Shown: positions 1 to 7,182 of the stretch, in pieces
How positions within the stretch are numbered: position 1 is the first letter of the stretch
How the letters are laid out: every line of letters starts with the position of its first letter
Translations under genes and position numbers: made by a program
Notes under the pieces: generated by a model
What the model was told of the DNA's origin: nothing
What the model saw: only the letters and a program-made list of their open reading frames with translations
The model's database searches: none
DNA from: an uncultured Prolixibacteraceae bacterium
GTDB lineage: Bacteria > Bacteroidota > Bacteroidia > Bacteroidales > Prolixibacteraceae
Assembly (NCBI GenBank): GCA_903834475.1
Contig: CAILJH010000044.1
Coordinates: 1-32,405, forward strand
Length of the DNA: 32,405 nucleotides
Reading direction: 5' to 3'

Positions 1-18
1 AAACAAGTTCAGGGTGAC
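1..18. repeat. Truncated end of a dispersed palindromic repeat
   Basis: The first 18 bases contain the motif AGTTCAGGGTGAC. It resembles the closing arm of the composite repeat at 6178-6290 (TTCGGGGTGAC). The rest of this copy would lie left of the window, so the identification rests on a short match only. The remaining bases up to the stop codon at 63 show nothing else. Confidence 0.4.
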
Positions 19-62
19 CGTAACTCAATAATGTCAATTTAAATAAACATTCGTACCAATGA

Positions 63-581
63 CTACTGGCTCTTCATAATCTTATTCCGACCTTTTCTTT
101 TTCGGTTGGTGTGATGTTTGTATTCATTCGAAATGATGCTGATGTTTCCATCAGTTTCAAGAACAGCTAAATCAACTTCTCGGATTTCAGAAACTCCATG
201 TTCCCTTACCGCTTCAATTATTTCTTCATTCGTTATTCGTGCCTTTGCCATGTTTTGCTGGTTAAGCTGCCCTTTATATATGAGAAGCAAATCGGAACCC
301 TGAATGAAGGTGTTCAGTTTCGGGAAACGGTACAGCAGAAATTTAAACAAATAATTAATTACAAATAAGGTCGTGGCTGCAACCAGTCCACCGGTTAATG
401 ATGAATCTGAACCCACCATCGCATTTTGAACCGCATTGCTGATCAGCAAAATAAAAACCAGATCAATAATGGAGAGCTGTGCAAGTTCCTTCTTTCCAAA
501 TAGCCTGATGGCCAGTATAATAAAAAGATAGACAGTTGCACTGCTCAGCACAATTCTTAGATATCCTTCCATAATTTCCAA
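63..581 (-). CDS. DUF421 (YetF-type) membrane protein
   Basis: Small integral membrane protein of 172 residues. Three hydrophobic segments are visible at about residues 7-29, 36-55 and 62-84. A soluble C-terminal domain follows, with the family-typical features GKKELAQLS, a GxLLIYKGQLN-like turn and the stretch ITNEEIIEAVREHGV. This is the layout of DUF421/YetF proteins, whose biochemical role is not established. Length is near the short end of the family, and the C-terminus is lysine/arginine-rich. The start could be Met1 or Met4. The gene lies 33 bp downstream of the iron-transporter fusion on the same strand and may share its transcript. Confidence 0.85.
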   Translation of the reverse strand: MEIMEGYLRIVLSSATVYLFIILAIRLFGKKELAQLSIIDLVFILLISNAVQNAMVGSDSSLTGGLVAATTLFVINYLFKFLLYRFPKLNTFIQGSDLLLIYKGQLNQQNMAKARITNEEIIEAVREHGVSEIREVDLAVLETDGNISIISNEYKHHTNRKRKGRNKIMKSQ

Positions 582-614
582 ACTAAAAAATTCGTTGTAA
601 GTTTCAAAATATAT

Positions 615-1715
615 TTATCCGAGTACGGAAACACCAATCAATCTTCCAATTGCAAATGTAATGGCAGCAGCAGCAAGACCAAAAATAACCTGCCGGAATC
701 CAGAATACCAAACACTTTTCCCGGTAAACAGGGTGATGGAAGCGCCGATAAAAAACAGTCCGAAACCGCTGAAAATGGTACTGGTAATAATGGCCTTGGT
801 TCCGCCGGTTATGAAGAAAGGAATAACCGGAATTACGGCTCCTATGGCGAATAAAATGAATGAAGTAATTGCAGCTTCCATCGCCGAACTTTTCAGATCC
901 TCCTGATTAATTCCCAATTCTTCTTTGATCAAAACTTCATGGGCATGATCTTTATCTGAAATAATAGCCTTTGCCATTTCCTTGGCTTGTGCTTCAGGTA
1001 TTCCTTTCGATTGGTAAATCAATGCAAGTTCCAATTCCTCACCTTCCGGATTGTTTTCAAGTTCTTCCAATTCAAGCTGCATTTGATTTTCATAAAGTTC
1101 TTTCGAGCTTTTTACCGAAATCCATTCGCCCAATGCCATAGACAAGGCACCAGCCAATAAACCAGCCAGACCAGTCAGTAATACTTCCTTTTGCCCGCTT
1201 GAAGCGCCTGCAATTCCCATGACCAAACTGAAATTTGAAACCAGTCCGTCGTTTCCTCCCAACACGGCCGCCCTCAAGGCATTGCCGCCAATTGAACGAT
1301 GCCGCTTCTCGAATCGTGCCAAATTTGATCCTGAAACTTTGGCCTGGCTGCTCATGATGTTTTTGAGTATTGTCACATGCGCGGTATCTGAAATCGAACT
1401 GTCTGCATTAATATTTTTTCTTGAACTTATTAATGACGACGAGATACTTTTTTCAGTATCCAGGAGTACGCCTAAAACATAATCGTAGCCTAAAACTTTA
1501 CCAATGTTATGGAGTATTCGGGCTCTTAAAGAAGGAGGCAGTAATTTGGAAGTATCCAAATTATTCTTCGCCATAAAAGCCTTGGCATGCCCCTTTTCGA
1601 TCTCACTCATCTGGCGGAAAACATCGGCTACATTGGGATCTTCTTCGTGATCGGCCAAAACCTGATAAAGATAACTGGCATCAATTTCGGTTTGAATATT
1701 TTTTAAACTTATCAT
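615..1715 (-). CDS. Rubrerythrin-VIT1/CCC1 fusion iron transporter (MbfA-like)
   Basis: A 366-residue fusion. The N-terminal part (about 1-130) is a ferritin/rubrerythrin-like helical domain with acidic iron-ligand candidates E10, E24/E25 and the E40-K-G-H43 motif. The C-terminal part (about 140-366) is a VIT1/CCC1-type Fe(II)/Mn(II) transporter with the signature GGNDGLVSNFSLVMG and four later hydrophobic segments. Fusions of this kind (MbfA in rhizobia) export iron across the inner membrane and protect against iron and peroxide stress; that role here is inferred. Only one canonical ExxH motif is obvious in the ferritin-like half. A candidate promoter box lies upstream at 1753-1760, and DUF421 follows 33 bp downstream. 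Confidence 0.9.
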   Translation of the reverse strand: MISLKNIQTEIDASYLYQVLADHEEDPNVADVFRQMSEIEKGHAKAFMAKNNLDTSKLLPPSLRARILHNIGKVLGYDYVLGVLLDTEKSISSSLISSRKNINADSSISDTAHVTILKNIMSSQAKVSGSNLARFEKRHRSIGGNALRAAVLGGNDGLVSNFSLVMGIAGASSGQKEVLLTGLAGLLAGALSMALGEWISVKSSKELYENQMQLELEELENNPEGEELELALIYQSKGIPEAQAKEMAKAIISDKDHAHEVLIKEELGINQEDLKSSAMEAAITSFILFAIGAVIPVIPFFITGGTKAIITSTIFSGFGLFFIGASITLFTGKSVWYSGFRQVIFGLAAAAITFAIGRLIGVSVLG

Positions 1716-1752
1716 TTGAAGGATTTAAGGTAGTGGGAGTTACAAAACCATA

Positions 1753-1760
1753 CAAAGCTA
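1753..1760 (-). promoter_or_regulatory. Candidate -7 box (TAGCTTTG) for the VIT fusion gene
   Basis: Exact match to the Bacteroidota -7 consensus TAnnTTTG on the minus strand, placing a start site near 1746 and a leader of about 30 nt before the ATG at 1715. No good -33 element at the usual spacing is evident, so this is a sequence match only. Confidence 0.4.
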
Positions 1761-1914
1761 TTAAAAAAGGAACAGCAAAACTTTATTTATTCTGCTTTCC
1801 CCGAATTCAGGCAGTGAGGAATAGGATCAGAATTTTCGGAGACTATTTAAATTTGAGTTATTAAAATGTATTGAAATTCAAGTTCTTCAGGGTTTTGAAG
1901 AGACAAAAGTCCGT

Positions 1915-1999
1915 CCCGAGAACTCGGGAGAATTTGAATAAACTCCGGTGTAACCGGAGGCAAATGAACCAAGTAGTTTGAGAACCCCGAAGTGGGTTC
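1915..1999. repeat. Cluster of three small perfect hairpins in a 415-bp intergenic region
   Basis: The gene-free stretch 1716-2130 contains three consecutive perfect hairpins: CCCGAG/CTCGGG (1915-1928), CTCCGGT-gta-ACCGGAG (1943-1959) and GAACCC-N6-GGGTTC (1982-1999). They sit between the divergent starts of the VIT fusion (minus) and the NAD(P)-binding gene (plus). They look like a palindromic intergenic repeat or a small structured RNA. No open reading frame or U-run is present. The remainder of the region is A/T-rich with no recognisable feature. Confidence 0.6.
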
Positions 2000-2130
2000 A
2001 ATCTGAATTCAAGCAGTTTCTCAATGAATTGGTTTGCCGGTGACTTTATTTTCTGATAATTTGAATCAGAAGAGATTACATGGTTCAGAAGAACTTTTCA
2101 ATCTTATGGTTGTTTTGCTGGTAATTTTAA

Positions 2131-2781
2131 ATGATGACGTCTATGAAAATTGTAATTTTTGGTGCAAGTGGTAAGACTGGCTCACTTTTGGTTGATCAGG
2201 CACTTGCAAGTGGCCATCAGGTGACTGCTTTTGTCCGGAGAGAAGGGACTGCGTTTCAACCGCACGCCAACCTAAAAATCATAACTGGAACCCTCGATAA
2301 TACTGACCGATTGAAAGAAGCAATTTCAGGAGCTGATGCCTGCATCTCTGCTTTGGGCGGAGGTTCGCTTACCAAACACTCTCCGGAAATCAGTTCAGGA
2401 ATTGACCGAATTGTTAGCCTGATGGAGCAGGAAGGCGTTAAACGGTTAATCTACCTTTCGAGTTTGGGAGCAGGTGAAAGCCGTTATTTTATGGGACCGG
2501 TTCTTCGTTTCTTTTTAACATCTGTCTTACTTCGTGTTCCGCTTGCCGATCATAATACCAATGAAGAACGCATCGCGAAGAGCAAGTTGCAATGGACAAT
2601 CGTTCGTCCCGGAGGCCTTACCGACGGACCAAAAACCGGAAAAATGAATCATGGAACTGAAAAGCCTGTATTGAAAGGCAGTTCAAGCATCTCGCGGGCC
2701 AATGTCGCGTCATTTATGCTCGATCAGCTTTCAGATTCTACTTCCATCAATCAATACGTCTGGATTCAGGAGATTTCGTAG
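2131..2781 (+). CDS. NAD(P)H-binding protein, atypical SDR / BLVRB-like
   Basis: 216-residue Rossmann-fold protein. The N-terminus carries the dinucleotide-binding motif GASGKTG (residues 11-17). A later YLSSLGAGES segment and WTIVRPGGLTDGP follow, as in atypical short-chain dehydrogenases (SDR_a5, biliverdin reductase B-like or flavin-reductase-like). There is no classical YxxxK triad. The substrate cannot be told. Met1, Met2 and Met5 (ATG at 2143) are all possible starts; Met5 gives the usual distance to the glycine motif. The gene stands alone on the plus strand, convergent with the VOC gene, whose stop is only 6 bp away. Confidence 0.85.
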   Translation: MMTSMKIVIFGASGKTGSLLVDQALASGHQVTAFVRREGTAFQPHANLKIITGTLDNTDRLKEAISGADACISALGGGSLTKHSPEISSGIDRIVSLMEQEGVKRLIYLSSLGAGESRYFMGPVLRFFLTSVLLRVPLADHNTNEERIAKSKLQWTIVRPGGLTDGPKTGKMNHGTEKPVLKGSSSISRANVASFMLDQLSDSTSINQYVWIQEIS

Positions 2782-2787
2782 ATCGGC

Positions 2788-3852
2788 TTATTTCACCCTT
2801 TTCAGGCTGAATAGTTTCAGGATAAAGCGTGGCAAAGGTTTGTCTGACGGGCGCTTGTGCAGATTGATATAGATTCCCAGTTTTTTAAGAATCGGAACCC
2901 GATGTGTTTCTACAAATTCAATTAAAGTTCCTTCCGGAGCCTGAATATATGAAAAACTACCAGCTGCTTCGCCCATATCGAACGTGTCGCCCTGGCTTGC
3001 ACTATCTACTGTAAACGCAAAACCTTTGTTTTTCACTTCGGTTCGTAAATCATCCATTCCGTGCATATCGAAGCAAAGATGAATAAACCCAAGGTCGCCC
3101 CACATGCGTCCTTTAAAAATATCGACCGGTTCACGGTCAAGTACCTGAATGAGTTCAATTTCTGAAGGCCCAAAAAGCGGACTGAACGGACCAGTTCTTT
3201 TTTCACTGTAGCGCAGTAATACCCTGCGGAATTTGTCATTCGATCCGGGAAGGCCTTTCCAGTCAGTAAAAATGCCGGTTTTGTCGTAAATTACCTGATC
3301 ATATTTCAGAATACCAGTATATACTTTCAAACTGCTTTCCATGTCGGTTACCCCGATGACCGTACCCAATATGCCGCCATTCGTTGCTTTGGTTGGCATG
3401 AAAACATAGGAATTTTGCACTAATTCCCAAATATTTTCGAATATATCCTGAACATAGAAATGTAGATTTCCGGAAGGATCGCTGGTAATTTCGGTAAGCA
3501 AGTTCAGCCCTTTTGCTTTAAAATTTGTGTAAGCTGCCTGAATATCGGCTGTTTTAAGTTTTCCGACTGAGATACCCAGATCGCCCAACAAAATCGGAAG
3601 CTTGGGTCCAACAGGCACTTTACCGGTGTGCTGCCAAACTTCAAATCCTCCTCCTCCCTGCATGTTCAGGGCAAGGACAGCATGTCGCTCACGGGTTTCC
3701 CCTTCGGTATGATGAAGCATGAGTTTTGCAACTGCTTTTTCATCGAACACTAAAATGTCCATTCCAAAATTTTCACGAAACCATTTAAAAGCTTCAGCTA
3801 AATTTTCAACACCTACACCCAATTGCTGGATTCCGTTAATTTGTTTTGTCAT
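2788..3852 (-). CDS. Two-domain VOC (glyoxalase/HPPD-like) protein
   Basis: 354 residues with two vicinal-oxygen-chelate domains. The first is about residues 5-150 (begins INGIQQLGVGVENLAEAFKWF). The second is about 160-320 (begins GGILGTVIGVTDMESSLKVY and ends APEGTLIEFVE). The tandem layout resembles 4-hydroxyphenylpyruvate dioxygenase and extradiol dioxygenases. Candidate metal ligands include H261-area LGFIHLCFD and the E of LIEFVE, but I cannot assign a reaction. A basic C-terminal tail (about 30 residues) follows the second domain. It starts 20 bp after the stop of the SDR gene on the same strand, which suggests a two-gene operon acting on one substrate. Confidence 0.8.
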   Translation of the reverse strand: MTKQINGIQQLGVGVENLAEAFKWFRENFGMDILVFDEKAVAKLMLHHTEGETRERHAVLALNMQGGGGFEVWQHTGKVPVGPKLPILLGDLGISVGKLKTADIQAAYTNFKAKGLNLLTEITSDPSGNLHFYVQDIFENIWELVQNSYVFMPTKATNGGILGTVIGVTDMESSLKVYTGILKYDQVIYDKTGIFTDWKGLPGSNDKFRRVLLRYSEKRTGPFSPLFGPSEIELIQVLDREPVDIFKGRMWGDLGFIHLCFDMHGMDDLRTEVKNKGFAFTVDSASQGDTFDMGEAAGSFSYIQAPEGTLIEFVETHRVPILKKLGIYINLHKRPSDKPLPRFILKLFSLKRVK

Positions 3853-3872
3853 TTGTTCAGTGTTTGACTACT

Positions 3873-4667
3873 TTACATCGGTTTGATGCGTGTAGCCATG
3901 TAATAATAAAGTGATGGTAAAAACCGGCGAATGTGCAGCATCATCATCTCGCTGCCACCTACCCAGATTTCTTTCTTCTCATGTTTTAATCCTGAAAAAA
4001 TAAGCCGGGCAGCTTTTTCAGCAGTAATTCCATTGGCCTGTCCGTCATCGATTTTTCCATGTTCCTTGCCTTCTTTGTCGATGGCAAATCTGGAGATGTT
4101 TGTTTGAACCCGTCCCGGAATTAAAATACTTACTTTGATGTTATATTTCGAATTTTCAGCAAGCAGACTTTCGAAAAATCCATGAATTGCGTGTTTCGAC
4201 GCAGAATATGCAGACCGGTATGGAAATCCAAATTTCCCAACTAAACTCGATGTTGCAGCCAGCTGACCTCCGCCATTCTGGATCATGTGCGGCAATACAG
4301 CTTTGGTCAAAGCCACCACGCCAAAGAAATTGACTTCCATGATCTTTCGGTCGTTTTCGATGGGGGTTTCTGAGACTAATGAGCGCTGACTAATTCCGGC
4401 GAATTGATACAATCCGGAAATTTTTTCCCCTTCACCGATCACTTTTTTTGCTGTTTCGAAAATCGACTGGGTATTGAGCATGTCGAGCGGCTCAATCCGA
4501 ACCGTGCTTCCACGGACAACAATTTCAGCTGCGGTATTTTCCAATCCCGCTAAATCGCGATCGGAAATAATGAGGCGAACTCCGGAAGAAGCCAGTTCCA
4601 GTGAAAGAGAGCGCCCCATTCCTGAAGCTGCTCCGGTAATCCAAAAAGTCTTTCCGGTAAAATTCAT
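3873..4667 (-). CDS. Short-chain dehydrogenase/reductase (classical SDR)
   Basis: 264-residue classical SDR. The NAD(P)-binding TGAASGMG motif is at residues 11-18. The catalytic S141 and the Y154-S-A-S-K158 motif are in the expected spacing. The usual NNAG is replaced by YQFAG, common in this family. The C-terminus has a hydrophobic/aromatic stretch (FLPSLYYYMA) suggesting membrane association. I chose ATG at 4667 rather than an in-frame TTG nine bases upstream, because it gives a conventional N-terminus. It is the first gene of a pair with the two-domain VOC protein. Substrate unknown. Confidence 0.88.
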   Translation of the reverse strand: MNFTGKTFWITGAASGMGRSLSLELASSGVRLIISDRDLAGLENTAAEIVVRGSTVRIEPLDMLNTQSIFETAKKVIGEGEKISGLYQFAGISQRSLVSETPIENDRKIMEVNFFGVVALTKAVLPHMIQNGGGQLAATSSLVGKFGFPYRSAYSASKHAIHGFFESLLAENSKYNIKVSILIPGRVQTNISRFAIDKEGKEHGKIDDGQANGITAEKAARLIFSGLKHEKKEIWVGGSEMMMLHIRRFLPSLYYYMATRIKPM

Positions 4668-4712
4668 AAGTATCAATTCTTGAGCGAACGAAATTATAAA
4701 AATAATTGCAGT

Positions 4713-4756
4713 AAAAAACGCAGGTAATCGGATTAGAATCCTTTTACCTGCGTTTT
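4713..4756 (-). terminator. Intrinsic terminator of the Gfo/Idh/MocA gene
   Basis: A 13-bp perfect stem (4715-4727 with 4744-4756, arm AAAACGCAGGTAA) encloses a short nested hairpin GGAT/ATCC. Read on the minus strand it is followed directly by a run of six U residues (4713-4718 complement). It lies between the oxidoreductase stop (4786) and the SDR start (4667), so it separates the two transcription units. Confidence 0.85.
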
Positions 4757-4785
4757 ATTTTATTTCGCAAGATTTTATTTGCAAA

Positions 4786-6111
4786 CTACAGAAGGCTGTA
4801 TCCTGAACGGTATTCGTAGTGCATCAGTTTAGTAGCAGCACCATCGGTATCATCAATAAATTTCTCTGTTGCAGGATTCCATTTGACGGTCCGTTTCAGT
4901 TCGCAGGCAATGTTGCCCAGGTTGCAGACCGTACAACTGCTGTGACCGATTTCAACCGGAACTGCCGGATCTTTGCGTCCACGAACAGCTTCAATGAAAT
5001 TAACCTGATGTGGAATTTTGGTTTCATAAGGACCGGTATCGTCTTTGGCTTTTGCCGGAGGTAATAATTTGTCGTTCGAAGCTTTGAACATGCCACGAGC
5101 CACTTCGATCCATCCATCTTTTCCGATGAATTTTACTCCTTTTGTTTTTGCAGTGTCAAATGGTTCCGAGGTCATTATTACCCCATTGGCATATTTAAAC
5201 TGCATAAATTCAGTTCCGTCGCCTATTGGAGATGCTTCGATAGGTCCGTTCCGATCCATACCGAGTCCCCATTGGGCAATGTCGAACATATGAGCGCCCC
5301 AGTCGGTAGTAAAACCACCTCCCATACCCTGATACCATCTCCATGCACCCCAAAATTCTTCATCTTTTTCAGGATCAAGGGTAATTGGCGGATCTAATTC
5401 CTTGTTGAAATGAAATGGATGTGGCAATGATCCCTGCCAAAGGTCCCAGTTCAGATCAGCAGGTATCGCTTCTTCGGGAAGATCGTATGGTCTTGGAGGA
5501 GCTCCAACGTATGCATTTACTTTTTCAATTTTTCCCAGAGCACCTGACTGAACCATTTTTACTGCATGCTGGAAGTTCGGATCCGAACGCTGCTGGCTTC
5601 CCAGTCCAAAAATACGCTTGGTTTCGTGCACTACTTTTCTCAATTCCTGTCCTTCTTTAATGGTGAAGGTCATTGGTTTTTCGAGGTACACATCTTTTCC
5701 GGCTTTACAGGCAGCAATGGCAATCCGCGCATGAGAATGGTCAGGAACAGCAATTACAACTGCATTTATATCTTTCCGTGCAAGTAGCTCTTCAAATTTT
5801 TCGTAAGTCTGAACTTCAGCTTGTTTCCCGGCTTTTGCATAAAACGCCTTCACCCTTTTTTCGAATCGTTTACGTTTGATACCATAAACATCGCAACCGG
5901 CAACGACTGTAACTCCAGGTATTTGCAGAAAGCCATTCAGTAAAAACATCGACTGGCGACCCATTCCAATGAATCCCAGTTTCAGTTCGGAATCTGCTAC
6001 GGTGTTCGTAAAGGCTGACAATGAGGAGAACATAGCAACACCAGCTGCTCCCACAGCTGCAGTTCCAATAAACTGACGTCTTGAAACTCCTTTTTTGATT
6101 TGATTTTCCAT
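4786..6111 (-). CDS. Tat-exported Gfo/Idh/MocA family oxidoreductase
   Basis: 441 residues. A twin-arginine signal is visible at the N-terminus (S10-R-R-Q-F-I-G16 followed by a hydrophobic alanine-rich stretch to about residue 35), so the mature enzyme should be periplasmic or membrane-attached. A Rossmann fold follows with GFIGMGRQS (46-54), the PDHSHA segment and the family E144-K-P146 motif. The C-terminal half has the tryptophan-rich WDLWQG and GGGFTTDWGAHMFDIAQWG stretches typical of the exported sugar-related members in Bacteroidota. The likely substrate is a sugar or sugar derivative with bound NAD(P), by family inference only. It is a single-gene unit with its own terminator. Confidence 0.92.
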   Translation of the reverse strand: MENQIKKGVSRRQFIGTAAVGAAGVAMFSSLSAFTNTVADSELKLGFIGMGRQSMFLLNGFLQIPGVTVVAGCDVYGIKRKRFEKRVKAFYAKAGKQAEVQTYEKFEELLARKDINAVVIAVPDHSHARIAIAACKAGKDVYLEKPMTFTIKEGQELRKVVHETKRIFGLGSQQRSDPNFQHAVKMVQSGALGKIEKVNAYVGAPPRPYDLPEEAIPADLNWDLWQGSLPHPFHFNKELDPPITLDPEKDEEFWGAWRWYQGMGGGFTTDWGAHMFDIAQWGLGMDRNGPIEASPIGDGTEFMQFKYANGVIMTSEPFDTAKTKGVKFIGKDGWIEVARGMFKASNDKLLPPAKAKDDTGPYETKIPHQVNFIEAVRGRKDPAVPVEIGHSSCTVCNLGNIACELKRTVKWNPATEKFIDDTDGAATKLMHYEYRSGYSLL

Positions 6112-6177
6112 GGATATAATTTAAGTGTTAATTAGATTTGCTTGGTTTCCAGTGTCTTGTTAATAAACTTTTAACTC

Positions 6178-6290
6178 ATCGTCATGCCGAACGTTCGACT
6201 GAGCTCACGTCGAAGGCTTGTTTCGGCATCCCAAAATAGAATGAGACCCCGAAATACCTGCCAGCCGGCAGGCTGGAATTCGGGGTGACT
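6178..6290. repeat. Composite dispersed palindromic repeat with an inserted micro-palindrome
   Basis: The region between 6112 and 6395 holds no gene. Its core has two palindromic blocks. The first is ATGCCGAA...TTCGGCAT. The second is CCCCGAA (6247-6253) paired with TTCGGGG (6279-6285). The loop of the second block is occupied by CCTGCC-agcc-GGCAGG (6257-6272), which looks like a separate insertion. Repeats of this type are, from general knowledge, common between genes in Bacteroidota. The flanking sequence is A/T-rich without recognisable signals. Confidence 0.7.
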
Positions 6291-6395
6291 GGGGCTTGAC
6301 ATTATTAGTTTTAACATAATTCATGTTTGTAAAAGTACTTTTTTGAATGACTTGTACAAAATAAAATTTGGATATCTACTTGAACTGCTCTCTAT

Positions 6396-7178
6396 TTAAA
6401 TTTCAATTTCTCCGCGAAGGTAGGTAACCGCTTTTCCGGCAATCAATACCCGGTCGGCTTTCAGGCTGCACCAGAGTTGCCCGCCACGTTCCGATAGCTG
6501 TAAAGCTGTCATCTCCGTTTTATTCAGTCTGTCTGACCAAAAAGGAACCAGGGTGGTATGTGCCGATCCGGTCACCGGATCTTCATCGATTCCCTCGTTG
6601 GGAGCAAAAAATCGACTCACAAAATCAACTTCATTTCCCCTGGCGGTAATCATGATTCCGCGGGCATCAGTTTGTTTTAAGATATGAAAATTGGGTTTCA
6701 TATTCCGGATAATTTCTTCTGAATCGAATAGCAGCAGGTAGTCTGTTCTTCCTTTCAGAGTGGTTGTTGGCTGAAATCCAAAGGCTTCAGTAAAAACCGG
6801 ATTGGAATCTTCCGGAGCAACCGTGTCTGCCGGGAAATTGAGTTGAAGCAGATCTCCAATTTTACGAACGGTAAGTATCCCGCTTTTGCTGTTAAATGAC
6901 AGGATTTCCTCCTGAAAATTCAATTCGTTGAAAAGAACATGTGCAGTTGCCAGCGTGGCATGTCCGCAAAGATTTACCTCGGAAACAGGTGTGAACCAAC
7001 GAATATGAAAACTCTTGTTTTCAGGAATAAAAAAAGCTGTTTCCGAAAGATTGTTTTCGGCTGCTATGATTTGCATCATTTCATCCGAAAGCCATTTCTG
7101 GAGCGGCACAACAGCCGCAGGGTTTCCTTTAAAAAGCTCTGAGGCAAAGGCATCAACCTGATAGATTTTAAGTTTCAT
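6396..7178 (-). CDS. PhzF-family isomerase/epimerase-like protein
   Basis: 260 residues, the usual length for the PhzF/YddE family (diaminopimelate-epimerase-like fold). The N-terminus IYQVDAFAxxxFxGNPAAVV, the catalytic glutamate region ENNLSETAFF (E46), the CGHATLATAHVL motif and the near C-terminal DEDPVTGSAHTTL motif are all present. Only PhzF itself has a defined role in phenazine synthesis; no phenazine genes are here, so the substrate is unknown. It begins 4 bp after the stop of the TonB-dependent receptor, so the two are probably translated from one mRNA. Confidence 0.93.
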   Translation of the reverse strand: MKLKIYQVDAFASELFKGNPAAVVPLQKWLSDEMMQIIAAENNLSETAFFIPENKSFHIRWFTPVSEVNLCGHATLATAHVLFNELNFQEEILSFNSKSGILTVRKIGDLLQLNFPADTVAPEDSNPVFTEAFGFQPTTTLKGRTDYLLLFDSEEIIRNMKPNFHILKQTDARGIMITARGNEVDFVSRFFAPNEGIDEDPVTGSAHTTLVPFWSDRLNKTEMTALQLSERGGQLWCSLKADRVLIAGKAVTYLRGEIEI

Positions 7179-7182
7179 CGTA

